Part shown: positions 24,001 through 35,929 of the stretch, in pieces
How positions within the stretch are numbered: the stretch's first letter is position 1
Layout of the letters: each line of letters starts with the position of its first letter
DNA from: Sipunculus nudus
Taxonomy: Eukaryota; Annelida; Sipuncula; Golfingiida; Sipunculidae
Assembly (NCBI GenBank): GCA_026874595.1
Contig: CM049318.1
Span: forward strand, 19,691,456 to 19,755,455
DNA: 64,000 nt
Reading direction: 5' to 3'
Translations under genes and position numbers: made by a program
Notes under the pieces: generated by a model
Told to the model about the DNA's origin: nothing
The model's input: only the letters and a program-made list of their open reading frames with translations
The model's database searches: none

Positions 24001-25746
24001 GACTGTCGGGTCAGCGTGACCTCGGAGGGCATCGTTTTCTGGCCTCCAGGGTTTCAGCTCCGTACCACATGTCACGTGAACATGCGTCACTTCCCGTTTG
24101 ATGTGCAAACATGTTTTATCAACTTCACCAACTTCGCTCACAACATGGACGCTCTGACGTACACGGCCAGTGCACCGACGATTCTCCTCGGTTCGTATCA
24201 GGATAATGGAGAGTGGGAACTTGCAGACACGGCAGCGGTTACATCCGTTACTCTCAGCTCGACGGGAACACTGAAGTTCCCAGTCATCGGATTTAAGCTG
24301 GTGTTGCGACGACGACCTGTGTATTACGTCATGAATATTTTGCTACCCTCCACTCTGCTGACGTTTATCTCATGTTTGGTGTTCCTGCTGCATCCCGCGT
24401 CTGGAGAAAAGGTCTCGCTCTCCATCAGTGTACTGTTGGCATTCTCGCTCTTTCTCGTCCTAGTCTCGGACATAATGCCGAGAACTTCCGACAATCTTCC
24501 CTATCTTGGTAAGTACATTCACTCTGTGAACTAAGCTATAGTGCTGTGTCCGCAGTCTACTGTCCATCGGTTGCTACCAAATATCTAAACCACCGCTGCA
24601 GCTGTCATCTAGAAACTCTGAAGACTTATTGATAATTAAATGAATATATGCAAATAAAAGCTTTTGGTGGCGGCATCTTTGTTAATGTACTCTCTGCGGA
24701 CAGAAATGAGCTTTTCAGCTCTTCCAAGATAAGTAATAAATTATTAAAGTTTTGGTTTTCATATCATAGTCTGCGATTCCTTAGAGGTAATGGAAAAACA
24801 TGGGTATGAATTAACTTATACGGTACTTTTGATTTTGTCGACTGCAAAATTTAACAATTTGCATTGATGATGAAATGTCATTTACCATATCCCTGAGGAA
24901 CGGCTGCACCCTTCATCACCAAATTTCATAAAAAAAAATATTGATCATGTGACTGCTATCTGATTTGACTTGCTGGTTGTGCCACTTCTGCGGGCTGAAA
25001 CGGTCTGCGGTTTTCCAAGATATACCATAAAGTATTAAGAGTTTGGTTTTCATATCATGTTCGAAAGTTTCTTAGAGAAAGGGGAATGGAATTAAAATGA
25101 TTTTAGTCAAATTATTTTCAAGATGGCCTCTTTACGGAAAACAAATTCGATAAATCCATAAATTTAACAACTGGATGTCTTTACACACATGATGTAATGT
25201 TAATTTTTTTGTGTGTGTCTGTTTATTTCAGCGCATGCATGTGCTTCACTGTTAAGGGTAGATGTTTTGCTATTTTTTTTATATACATAGAAATGTTTAC
25301 CCAATTTACTTGCAGGTATCTCTGTGGTTTTCAATATGAGTCTAACCAGTCTTTCTCTGATTGCGACCGTGGTTATAATTAATATGTACCATAAGGATCC
25401 CAAACATCCGGTTCCTGTTTGGATGAGAACTGTTTTCCTGCGGTGGTTCCCAAGATTACTGTGTATGGGAGGATACACCAACAAGGTGGAGGGAACGACC
25501 AATGCAGACGATAAAATCCAGCCAATCAGAACCGACGGCAATGCGGAAACAACCAATAGAAAGGCAGACGAATCAGCAGCTCGGATGTCTTGGTCAACTG
25601 ATCGACACGACGATGAATCTGACGATGAATTTAAAAAAACTGAATGGCAGAGGGTTGCTGTGCTGATTGATCGCATGTGTTTGGCCATCTTTCTTGTTGT
25701 AAGCGTGGCCTCTACTTTGACATTCGGGTTGCTAATTGCCACGTGA
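18040..25746 (+). CDS. Nicotinic-receptor-like Cys-loop channel subunit, copy 2 (6 exons)
   Basis: Paralogue of the gene at 2161-7535. Exons: 18040-18103, 19013-19152, 22389-22433, 23278-23387, 23967-24508, 25316-25746. The sum is 1332 nt, giving 443 aa. Exon phases match copy 1, and exons 3, 4 and 5 have identical lengths (45, 110 and 542 nt). Visible parts are an N-terminal signal/hydrophobic segment, Cys-loop C155 to C169 with FPFD, TM1, TM2 starting at GEK, TM3 in the last exon, an acidic intracellular loop (SDDE-rich) and TM4 at the C terminus. Like copy 1 it lacks the vicinal cysteines of alpha subunits and the loop-B Trp (NFAHN), so it is a divergent non-alpha subunit. Its ligand cannot be read from the sequence. 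Intron 2 (3.2 kb) hosts a tandem-core repeat and a miniature LTR element. The two copies could assemble together, but this is inference. Confidence 0.9.
19321..20857 (+). mobile_element. Interspersed element with ~330 bp tandem core (mollusc-type)
   Basis: It opens TTAGCTCAGCTGACTG...TGAGCTATAGCGATC followed by CTTTGTCCGTCGTCCGTCC and closes CAGTCAGCTGAGCGTCATGACC...GGGTCACTTGT. In between are four diverged tandem monomers of about 325-336 bp, starting near 19389, 19718, 20043 and 20379, each with ACAGGGCACAAAT..., ATCTTCATTCTT..., TCTGTTACCCATATCCTT and GATTTTTGGCATACATATTG. Such ends are frequent in mollusc genomes in my experience of such sequences. No coding capacity is seen. It lies in intron 2 of channel copy 2. 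Confidence 0.75.
21272..21695 (+). mobile_element. Miniature LTR retrotransposon (TRIM) with tRNA-like LTRs
   Basis: The 5' LTR is 21272-21426 (155 bp) and the 3' LTR is 21539-21695 (157 bp), sharing GCGGACCGAACTGTCTCGCT, GGTTGGAACGCCGGAC and ATTGTCTTCGTAACA. Three bases after the 5' LTR comes TGGGGGCTCGTCCGGGAT (21430-21447), an exact 18-nt complement of the 3' end of tRNA-Pro. The purine run AAGAGGGGG (21530-21538) precedes the 3' LTR, which starts TG and ends CA. CTCA flanks both sides (21268-21271, 21696-21699). The internal region is only 112 bp and has no coding capacity. The LTR carries ATATAAAAG and, in the 5' copy, perfect A-box and B-box matches. Confidence 0.82.
21430..21447 (+). 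promoter_or_regulatory. tRNA-Pro primer binding site
   Basis: TGGGGGCTCGTCCGGGAT is the standard tRNA-Pro primer binding site, placed directly downstream of the 5' LTR. Confidence 0.8.
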
Positions 25747-25927
25747 AGATGTTTCCTGCATGGAACTAGCGCCAGATCGGCCCTCTGACATTATGGAAAG
25801 TTTTACTGGCTTGCCAGAGTGCCTGGACATCTAACTCTGAGGATCGCATTTTAAGGCCCCATGAGGATGCAAATATTTTCGTCATTTTTGACAACGCCCC
25901 ATTGCTTACAAGTATCGTGTCACTTCA

Positions 25928-25933
25928 AATAAA
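25928..25933 (+). promoter_or_regulatory. Polyadenylation signal AATAAA of channel copy 2
   Basis: First AATAAA found downstream, 182 nt after the TGA stop of the second channel gene. Confidence 0.45.
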
Positions 25934-28900
25934 CCCACTAGACCTTTTAATAAATTTCTTATCTCTACAACCACACCTACCATGTGTGTGAAATTTTCCG
26001 TTATAACCCAGTATATTCGTATATTGTTCTGCATGTATGGGAGATTTCAGCCTGCTGTATGCGGAGATACGGTTAAAAAGCGTGGCGTGGACTTGCAGGG
26101 CGGTTCTAGATTTGGCATGTGTCACGACTCAGTAGAGCGCTCTAACTGAGTCGTGTTTGTCACGGCTAGCATGAAACTGTTGTACAAAAAAAAGCGCACA
26201 GTCTTTCTATCGTGAACATGAAACAAACTGAAAAACAGTCAGAGACCGCATACATACCTACGCCAGGATCCTGCTAAAACTGCAGTGTACCACGTAAGTA
26301 AAGGAAATGTATGAATTTACAGTAAGACTAATGTGGTTCACAGTTAAAAAAAAATATTGATGGTTGCGTCACAGGCCAGTTTTGCCTGTCCGAACATGGG
26401 TGGCCTCTAACACCAGTGAATAACTCTCGCCCTGTGCACAGGAATATGTATTATAATGTATGTGACGTCACTTTATTAAAATAAGGTAATAACGACAATA
26501 ATTTATATGCATGCGGTTCCAACAAGTTTTGTTGGATTTGACATCGTATGCTTTTTTCGTCTGTGTCAAAGGATCTAATTAATTATTTGAAAATAATGAT
26601 TGAACGGGGATGGATTTAGTTTAAAGAGATATGAAACATGGCTACATTTTGCAATGTTGATATCTTTCTGGTAGCCCACCAAAGTGCAACCAGACCAAAC
26701 AGACCATGCAGTGTTGCTCGTACCTTGGTAGTGACTAGCGCCATTTTGTCCCTCTGACATTAGAGAGTCTTACGACTAGCGTACTTATCAGCCCAATATA
26801 ATTGCTTATGGCGTTGTGTACTCACGGTTAGGAGGTGATTAGAGAGGTATTAATGTATATGGTAGCATTGCTGCTATTTGAACGTAATCCTACTACGTTG
26901 TCCATTTTTCTTGAAACTCTATTTATTCCAAGCAGAGTTACACAGATGATCATCAGATGATATTATATAATGTTATACACATTATTGTTTCTTCATTATC
27001 TGCTTAGTGACATTGCAGGTGTATGTATAATATACATGTCATTAAATTTATTTATCTATAATTGTCATAAATTATAGTATGTTACATGCATTTGTGCCTT
27101 TAACTTTATGCCTGTGCTTGTGTTCGTGCGTGCGTAATGTAGCGTAAACGCTCGTCTTGTCAAGATATATCTTTTACGTTTACAGATAAAAATCATCTGA
27201 ATACATATTGTCTTCGAAGATCATATTACTGAAACTCACTTTTTCTCAGATTTGAATATGTGCTCGGCAATACTGAGACCCAGCCTTGTTACAGAATCGA
27301 CATTTCTCCACAGGAGGACGCATCTAACATTTACGTATCCAGCCATTGAGCGTTTGGTCTTGTTCTGTCTTTCTTCTGTGAGTCAATCGTATCGACGAAC
27401 AGGCCGAGGACTTTTATTTATTTCTATTAGTTGCAATGGCAACTAATGACTTCCGTTAAACACTCGATAAAACGGGAAAACAGGAAATCACATCATCTGC
27501 TTATCCCGTTTGACGTCTGACTCGTATTTGCCCGACCTTGTGGAGTACTGAATAAACGGTGTCCGGATCTGAATTATAATAAAGCCCTATATGCAAACAT
27601 TTTAATACATGTATCTTCTAGATTACAGTCCCTTTACCCTGCCTTGGTCCAAAACTTCAGTCTGACCATATCTCACCACCTCCACGATTATTCGTGAAAA
27701 TCGTTCAACAACTTCTGCGAAACCGTTCCAGTATTTGTATTCTTCTTACATAGCAAAGCAAACATATACAAACATAGCCCCTTTGAATTTACATCATTTC
27801 ATCCGCAAGTCTCGCCTTTGCTGCTAACAGAAAACCTCCAGACTGTCATAATTTATTCATTGACCACAATCATTAAACCAAGCAGTGCCAATAATCCTTG
27901 AAATGCTAGTTCGCTATTGTCATGTAACAATGGCCGTGACGTTACACTCTTAGAACTGGAGCTCATATTACTCACTCCTCGGAGTGCCGTCTTGGTGGAT
28001 TGTTTTTTTTTCTCTAGATAAATATGCTACCAACTGTCGATATCGTCATTAGATATGACATAATTCAGACATAAATGAACCTTGATCTTCTGCTGCCTCC
28101 GGTAGCGATTTTGTCTTCCTTTTTATCACCAATCCAAACAAATATGTGGAATTTTGCCAGCTTGTCTACAATAAATAAAAAAAAACAACAGTCGCTCCAG
28201 TTCATGAAATAGTGTATAGGCCTATGATCAACACAAAATTTTATTCATATTTCATGTTTTTTTCAGAATTCTTTCAGGGCCTTGTGTTGAGCACAAATAA
28301 TCTTACGTTACCCAGGACCTGGCTTCATTTAAAAAAAATATCCACGGGGAAAAATGGGAATGGCGAATCTGTATAACCATAATTTTGGTTTCGTATAGAA
28401 ATACTACAGAAAAGATCGTTTCACTAGCCCTCAGTGGATAAAAGAAGTCAATATGCATACTGTTTATGGCAGATGAGACTCCAGATGAGACCTTATGTTA
28501 ATGCTAGTTGAACAAATCCTTGTTTTCAAGGCAAGCAAATGTATTTAAAATTTCATTACATTACCAACAGAAAACTGTCCCCAGGACAATGTTAATTTTG
28601 CAATTGCGCCAACCAAAAGGATTAGTCCGTGAAAAGAAATTCTAGTATTCTGACAAAATTTCACGTGATTCATGCGCAAAATTTTCAGGAGTTAAGTAAT
28701 ACATGGTGATGCTGGATTTAAAACTTTACTGAAACGAGTACATGACGTCACAATTTTAATCACAAATCTCCTGATATTAAATTTCAAACAAAAAATATGG
28801 CATATACAATCGTTTCTCAAACTCACTCTGACCAAAAAACAGAGGGGTGGGGTGGTGGGGGGGGGGGGGTGATTTGAAATTTAATTAAATCAATCCTCTC

Positions 28901-29270
28901 TCCTCTGCTTCAATTCTACAGAAAGTGTACTCCCTTAAATTCCTGTATCCCCCACTTATTATGATAAATACTTTTGCCCCAGAGGAGCCTTTTTTAGCAT
29001 TGGGCAGGAGTGCTAGTTCGAGGTCAAACACTATGGCATGGAAATGGCACAGATATACGTGTCGATTAGTGTTACTACGTCAACAGACTACTGAAAAACA
29101 AATCATTTAATCGAAATGAGTCCGGTCATGGCCTTGAAGACGCGGACGTGTATTAGTACAAGCCACTCGACTAAGGATTAAAGCTTTCTCCGATGGAAAC
29201 CTTTCAAGACTTTGGTGTATACTATTGAATATTTATTGATCTAGTGTTGTTTAAATAGTTCCAATTATTT
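25934..29270. other. Intergenic DNA with no supported gene
   Basis: AT-rich. It holds a 33-bp palindrome at 26123-26155 and a poly-G run at about 28850-28870. No open frame resembles a known protein. Confidence 0.5.
26123..26155. repeat. 33-bp near-perfect palindrome
   Basis: CACGACTCAGT pairs with ACTGAGTCGTG around the self-complementary centre AGAGCGCTCT, with one extra A. Hairpin potential is clear; the role is unknown. Confidence 0.7.
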
Positions 29271-29279
29271 GCTAATCAA

Positions 29280-30800
29280 TAATGGTAAGCTCGAACGGAC
29301 GTTAATCCATTGGGAGAACATCTTTTATTTTCTTTTTTTATTCGAATAACACATTCATATATACATTTGTTTACATATCCTTCATATTCACCTTCAATGA
29401 AAATCTGCCAATTTACTCCATTTAAACCAATGTACTTGGACCTTGTTGTTCTTCTTGGCAATGCTATATTCAATATTTTTTATATCATTTAATTTTGCTA
29501 CAAAATATCCTACATTCACCTGTGATCTATATCTTCCATAATAAACAACCTGTTTGAAAATATTAATCAAATGACATACAAGCATTCTATCTTCTTCAAT
29601 GTTAATTTGTTCATACAAAATTGACTCTTCGTCTAATTTTGGCATGACTACATTATATTTGGCCATTTTATCTAACACCTTAAAATACAAACTTTTAATA
29701 TCATGACACTGACAAAACAGATGTGATATAGTTTCTATTTCATTCTGACAATATGTACATAACTGAGTTTCATTCAATCTCCACTTAAATAAATTCCTAT
29801 TGACCTGCAAATAATTATGTATCAATTTTAGTTGAAAATGTCTTGAATATGTATCTGTATAACACGAGTATACTGAACTACATACACTATGCCAATCAAG
29901 GTTCTGATGTTTGACCTCAAACCTTTGCTGAGATATTGACTTTTCATTGATTTTTTCCACAAAGGATTTATATACTTTTTTCATTGTCATGTCTTTTATC
30001 TGCATAATTCCTTCTATGGTCAATACATGGGAGCGGCAGCTTACTTCCACACATTCGTTTGATTCATCTATTCCCTGTCTAACAATTGTTAGCCATTTAT
30101 TAGGAATAGCGTTATATAACGAGATATATGGCAAAAAATTCTGTTTATAACTCGAGTCTGCATCGACTTTATTCAGAATAACATCCGCCACAGAGTGTAA
30201 TCCTTTTTCATCAAGTTTCTGATAATACACAGATTTTTTATTGATTGTTATTTTACTGTTATTCCATAATGGTTGAGTAATAATATTTCTAAATACTGAA
30301 GGTTCATTTGATACAAACTGAGACCAGATGTTGAGTGCCTCTTTATAAAACATTGGTAAATGTTTTGGTATTCTGTTTTTGTCGAAGTTACTCCTTATAT
30401 TATCTTCTCCTCCAATCTTTTTTAAATAATGGGATGGAACTACCTTCCAAATGGCTTTGTATTCATTTTGGTTTATTAACTTTTTTTATCCAAATTACTC
30501 TTTGTGCTTTTATTTTACAATCAATGTCGGGTAACCTGATGCCTCCTTCATGTAAATTTCCAATAAATGTGTTGTACTGTATTTTTGGTCTTTTTCCATT
30601 CCATATAAAGTCATGTAACGTGCTTTTATTTTTTTAATAAACTGTCTTGTCGGTTGCATTAAATTTGCTACATACAATATTTTAGGAATTGCCAGTGTCT
30701 GAATAACTTGACATCTCCCATATATAGTTAAAGTTCGCTGTCTCCATGTGTTCAATACTGTAGCCTTTGCAGCTTCTTTTTTGTCAAATTAAGATGTCTT
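29280..30800 (-). pseudogene. 5'-truncated LINE fragment, RT C-terminal region
   Basis: On the - strand, 30755-30510 encodes WRQRTLTIYGRCQVIQTLAI..KILY, the conserved region downstream of the RT domain in L1-like LINEs. Then 30353-29394 (319 aa) gives LWNNSKITINKKS and a zinc-knuckle-like CTYC...ETISHLFCQC typical of zf-RVT. A frameshift separates the two parts and there is no YADD core, so it is a truncated, inactive copy. It is unrelated by eye to the LINE at 11-13 kb. Confidence 0.75.
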
Positions 30801-30839
30801 TGTAAATTCATGTTTTATGAAAAATATATGCCTAGTATT

Positions 30840-32272
30840 TTAATTGTCGTTTCTTTTAAGTTTACCCATTTACATCGGTAACCCGTCAGTCGTGCTCAAG
30901 TGTTGCGCCACGTACTTTCTGGTCAATGTCCAGAAACAAAATTACAACTACCAATGCGTGAGCTTGGATTTGTGAAAATACTGCTTTTGCATGAATTTAA
31001 TGATTTTTCGCACGCAGTATTTGTGCAGATATTTGCCAGATATCACCCCCTATTTCGAGCAAAACTGTAGGAGAGTTAATCCTATCACTCAATTTCCTAT
31101 CCTATCCAATAACCTGGTCGTGCATGTGACGTCACAATAATATATCTATGTAAAAAAACGGTTATATGCCACGGGATTTGCCGCTTCGCGCTAAAAAGTA
31201 ATAATTTACCAAATGAGTGTCCTGAAGTGTCGATTATATAACCATTTTTGATTTAAAGGGGATAGTTTTTGAATAATCCTCCCTTTTTCTGCATTTCAAA
31301 GTTCTGACTGAATGCCTACCCTCAATGTTTGATAGTGCTTCACCGCAGGTTTGAAAAGAGGATACTTTTATAATGGACACTCTCCGTTTTTCCAAAGATC
31401 CTTTAAATTCATATTTTTGCTCTTGCTCTTATTTACTCATACTTGATTCCAAAAAAGCACGATGGGCAGGACTACAGGACTTAGAGATACAGACAGTGTT
31501 TTTTTCTTCTGGTACCACGGATTTCAATGTCGCCGGGTGAGCTGTGATAAATGAAAATATTTTTATAATAGAAAACCAAAACACTAAGAAACATGCAATT
31601 TTAACAATATATTTTTATATTCAAAATTAAGATGTCAACTACATACATTTTAGAACAGATACAGTCCCGATGAGTGCGATAACGACTTCATAAGCAATTT
31701 CATGGAACACATAACTTACTAAATTAATAGATTTAGTGGATATCTCCTGGCAAACTTGAAAATACCTTCTTGAGAACGACCTTTATCAATGCAAATATTT
31801 TCATGCAAATAAAAACATACAGTAATTGGTCTTGATGTAAACATAGCTTGACATACCTTGCTTTAAATATAATATTCTCATTGTCATTTTGTGTGCTCAT
31901 CGGGTATGTTTCAAATATGATAATATTTTCTGTATATGAAAATATCAAAGAAGAGGTATACAGTTCAGACGCGGATCCCCGGGGGGGGGGGGGGGGGTCA
32001 AAGGGTGTCATTTGGTGATTTATCCGAGCAATTTACCCGTCATGGTTTAAAATTGTTCTTAAAAACGAGGTTGGTAGGGGAACTTCAAACCCCCCTGGAT
32101 CCGCGCCCGCCGTTATGCCATTCGTTAAATCATGATTCTTGTGATATCACTTATATTTTATATTTTATTTATATACAAATGAGCACACACAGGCCCACCT
32201 ATATATACATATATATGTATATATATTTATTAATATAACGTATATTTCATGTATATTCAGTCAAGTTCATTA
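30840..32272. other. Intergenic DNA
   Basis: No gene is visible. A poly-G run at 31981-31997 lies beside GCGGATCC; an inverted GGATCCGCG follows at about 32097, suggesting a small TIR element, and a (TA)n-rich patch is near 32200. Confidence 0.45.
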
Positions 32273-33439
32273 TCACTGTGCCAAGGAAAGACGAACGGTT
32301 TTAAGCCACGACCCTTTGACAAAAGAGCAGTACATTTGTTCACCATCCGATGACTGCCTTTTAATCATCGGCATCGGTACAGTGTTAATACCGAGAAGGC
32401 GGCCATCATCCACAGCATTTGTCGCCTCGGGGCTGAGTCTGGACAGAGCCTCGGTTACGTTTTCATATTCTTGTGATCCGGAACCTTCAGATGATTTTTC
32501 TTTTGGCACAAGAGTCAAGGAATATAATTGGTCTGGATTTGGCTGGAGAGGGTTGTCATTTCCCACGTCAGAAGGAACTGTATAATGTACCCGGATAAAA
32601 TAAATGACGTCAGAAATATTGGATGCTGAGTAAGGAAGCTCCTTAGCAGAAAATGAACCATCCTTTTGAATATCGTCCACAATCGAAGTCACCGTCTCCA
32701 AATTTAGAAGCTTGATATCCTTCTTTGCTTTAAACTCATTCAAAAATTGCTCCCACAAGTCAAAAGCCCTTGCCTTTTTGCAGGTTGGATAGAAATCCAT
32801 ATAGCGTATGTTTTTCGGTCCGGGTTGCCCCACTTCGTAGAAAATTCTCATAAACTGCACTTGACTCGCAGCTTTAGATAAGTCATGGTATATTTGGTTT
32901 GGGTCAGCAGAAGCACTGGAGCTATCATCGAGCCAGAAATGACACGTGTTTACGTTGAGTACCTTACCGATGACGAAGTTACCAGAACTTAGAAAATTGT
33001 TGAAATTATCGGAGGCGGTCTTGAGTGATTCGCAGGAATGCTTCTTGACGTCGGATCCTTCTGACCATGTGCGTGGCGCTACGTTAACGAAACCCAGGAA
33101 CTGCGTCGGCGCTGTATCACTTGACTGGCGTTGCTTGTACCACAGTCTCAACACAAGCGCAGCCCAGCCGTCCAGGCGGCCGTTGTTTTCATCTCTAGTT
33201 GACAGAGAAAACTCAGACATTTGGATGTTGGTAAGCAGACTATCTTTACGGCCATATATAATCATGGTCTCGCAGGAGACGACTTTGATTTCAGGACGAC
33301 TTTCCAACCAAAGATTCGCCCGGTCAACCAAATCGTCAAATACCTCCACATCATCTGTGCCAGCGCATCTAATGGGGTCCTTGGGTAAAAAATCCTCAAA
33401 CAGTAGCGCCCCCTTGCTGTTCGTCTCAGATGGTGCCAT
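32273..33439 (-). CDS. Uncharacterised intronless gene, copy A (388 aa)
   Basis: Single uninterrupted frame of 388 aa with ATG at 33437-33439 and TGA at 32273-32275. I do not recognise the family. It aligns along its full length with the 403-aa protein at 39490-40701, at very roughly 55-60% identity by eye. Shared blocks are MAxSETNxxGALLF at the N terminus; a WL...P..KVVSCET..IYG stretch (residues 44-62); LDGWAA..LR.WYKQR near residue 90-105; SSGNF.IGKVLNVNTC.FWL; FMR.FYEVGQPGP.N.RY.DF; ETVTSIVD; DVIYFIRVHY; and a final WLKTVRL. There is no signal peptide, no evident transmembrane segment and no catalytic motif I can name, so it looks cytosolic. Conservation of a full-length frame in two diverged copies argues for selection. 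The lack of introns among intron-rich neighbours could mean a retrocopy origin followed by duplication. Confidence 0.85.
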   Translation of the reverse strand: MAPSETNSKGALLFEDFLPKDPIRCAGTDDVEVFDDLVDRANLWLESRPEIKVVSCETMIIYGRKDSLLTNIQMSEFSLSTRDENNGRLDGWAALVLRLWYKQRQSSDTAPTQFLGFVNVAPRTWSEGSDVKKHSCESLKTASDNFNNFLSSGNFVIGKVLNVNTCHFWLDDSSSASADPNQIYHDLSKAASQVQFMRIFYEVGQPGPKNIRYMDFYPTCKKARAFDLWEQFLNEFKAKKDIKLLNLETVTSIVDDIQKDGSFSAKELPYSASNISDVIYFIRVHYTVPSDVGNDNPLQPNPDQLYSLTLVPKEKSSEGSGSQEYENVTEALSRLSPEATNAVDDGRLLGINTVPMPMIKRQSSDGEQMYCSFVKGSWLKTVRLSLAQ

Positions 33440-35240
33440 TTTTGGTGACTATTTTCAAGAACTAATCCTCTTATACTTATTTTACGAGAGTTGAACTGTA
33501 ACTGTAAAATAAAAAAAAAAACATGATTTTGAGTGATTATCATTCCGATGAATCTGTCATTCTATAGGCCTACGCATGCTATCAGTATATCATCTTTATA
33601 TTAACACTGGCCAGCAAATCAATACAGGTTCAAATATGTGCAAAGTACATATTAGAAATTACCATTATTAAATGATATTCTATAGTACTGAGGTCTTGTA
33701 TAGATAATGTTCCTGATAACTTACAGGACAAATACGACTCAGTGCCAGTATTCAGTTATATTTCTGAAGAAGTGATAAAAAGATCTCTATGCCTGGCAAA
33801 ATAAAGATCTTGATAGCTGATCGCTTATGTTGAAGACGAGGTCGTCATGCGGAGGTGTCATATGCTCATGTGTGACACAAAGTAACATACATGTAACTGT
33901 GGGTTTAATTACAAAGGGAGGGACGTGTAGACGCAGTAACAAATTGGCAACGAGAGAACTTTAAAAGCAAGGGTCTTCGAAAAAGGCTGACTGGATTCCT
34001 TGGAAGCTTTGGCTATTATGGAATCTATAGGTACAACTTTAGAACAATCAGGGCTTAGCATGAATACTTTTTGACCCTTCCGCCGCCCCTAATGTAGCAT
34101 TTCTGACCATAATCCGGACTGTAAGCCGCACATTGTGTTTTGTCTTATGGTATATGTAGCAAAGAATTGTTATCAGTTTCACTAAATTTTATACTTACTG
34201 AGCATGTTAGTGTGATCATGCCAAAATAAATTACTATGTTCAAAAACTTTTTAATTGTTTATACAAAAAAAGCTTCTTTCATTTTTTTTAATTCGGTCAG
34301 ACGAAACAGAATCATTGAAGACATCAATCAAAGCAAAGTCTTGGGATATTGTTACATGTATTTAGTTTAATAGCAACAAATGGCTCCCTCCTACAGTGTG
34401 TTTTAAATAACTAAACTGTTAATTAATTCTTGAAAATGAGAGAGAGAGAGAGTCCTCTTTATCAGAGGTGAAAACAACGCGTAAGTGTGAAGCGGAGCTA
34501 CTCCTAGTGGAGATTCCAGGAGGCCCTTTAAATAGTCATAAATGTTAGTCTATCGAATGCTGCTGAATGTTTAAATTCAGAATTCGAATTATGTATAATA
34601 ACAAAAATATTTTCGTATAACCAATGTTTCTGCCATTCATATGTGGTAGAAGTGAAGATAAATATAATAATCTGCGAGGGGGCCTTTGTCCTGTATGTCA
34701 AGTGGTGGGTGGGGGGGGGGGGGGGGGGGAGCTACAAAACAAATTTGCTCAAAACCGAAAAAAGGCCAAATTAACGCAAAGACCTTTCCTAAAAATAGGC
34801 AAGAAAACGTGGATATCACCGCACACAGTCTGCTTGTTTTGTTTATATCAACGTGTTTATAATATGTAGGGGTCTGCCAAAATAATAAAAACAGATTGAA
34901 CAAGGGGACCTCGCAGCAAGTCAGATAAGTGAGAGCATTGCAAAAAGCTTTTGCAACAAGTGACCTTTCAACCTCCGCAAATATGCAACCACCTGAGGTT
35001 ACATGTTTTTCCCATTTGTCAAAAAACTGTGTTAACAAACACGTCGTTGATGAACACGTTCATATATCCTTTACGAAGACGGTATAAGAACATTTCACAA
35101 CCAAATTCACCTATAGATCATTAATATATACAAAGAGGAAGCCAGAAATCACATATATTCTTCTTCAAATAGACGGTTATTTGACCTCTTTAAGGTGTTC
35201 TGTGATTCACGGCACACTTGTTCACCTATGCCAGGGTGTT
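33440..35240. other. Intergenic DNA between the two uncharacterised genes, first part
   Basis: No gene is supported. A poly-G run at about 34710-34729 is present, and a short (GA)n at about 34441-34452. Confidence 0.45.
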
Positions 35241-35250
35241 GCCCCCCCCC

Positions 35251-35769
35251 CAGGGGCGTAGCAAGAATTGAGAGTGGGGAGGGGGCCATGATCAGTGGCG
35301 GATCCAGAATTTCGAAAACGGGGGGGGGGGGGGGGACTAATATGCATGTATGGGAACTATGAAAACTGTTATATATACGTGTATATATATATATGTATAT
35401 ATATTATTATTAGTATTACTATATTTTAGTGAAAATATATATATATATTTTTTTCAATTATGAACCATGGTTTATTAAGGTTAGTTTCAGGTACATGGGG
35501 AGGGTATGGGAGGGGGTATCCTTTGTTAAAAATAATAAAATGCAGATAACTTAGATAAAATCTTATAATCTTAAAATCTAATTGCTCATTAATAAAAAGA
35601 AATATGAAAAACGAAAATTAACCACGAAAATTGGGAAATTAGATAAAATGAGAGATATTGCAGCTCATCGGGGGGCAGCGCGTCGAAGGGGCCCTCTCTG
35701 GATCCGCTACTGATAACAAAGGCAATTTAATGCATATATAAATATATATATATATATATGTGTGTGTCT

Positions 35770-35816
<47 letters not shown>

Positions 35817-35910
35817 ATATGATTAAGTGAAATTCCGAAAGGACGGCGAGTACTGGATACAATGGGGGGGGGGCATGGCCCCCTGCGGCCCCCCTCTGGC
35901 TACGCCCCTG
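35251..35910. mobile_element. hAT-like MITE, outer element of a nest
   Basis: It starts CAGGGGCGTAGC and ends GGCTACGCCCCTG, a good terminal inverted repeat of hAT style. The flanks are C-rich (CCCCCCCC and CCTCCCTC), so the target duplication is uncertain. There is no coding capacity, and it includes (TA)n arrays near 35750-35820. Confidence 0.6.
35293..35712. mobile_element. TIR element nested in the outer MITE
   Basis: The ends CAGTGGCGGATCCAGA and TCTGGATCCGCTACTG are inverted repeats with one mismatch. The interior has a poly-G run and AT-rich DNA only. No matching target duplication could be found. Confidence 0.6.
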
Positions 35911-35929
35911 CCTCCCTCCTTTTCTGAAT

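Noticed and set aside
25200-25742. 180-aa - strand frame opposite the last exon of channel copy 2
   Set aside because: It overlaps an exon with clear TM3/TM4 coding on the + strand; it has no independent support.
32946-33494. 182-aa frame on the + strand opposite uncharacterised gene A
   Set aside because: It is the antisense shadow of a well-conserved - strand gene; the + frame is not conserved opposite copy B.
34080-34135. ATAATCCGGACTGTAAGCCGC, resembling a Tc1-like repeat end
   Set aside because: Only one end is visible and no partner or duplication was found, so no element is called.
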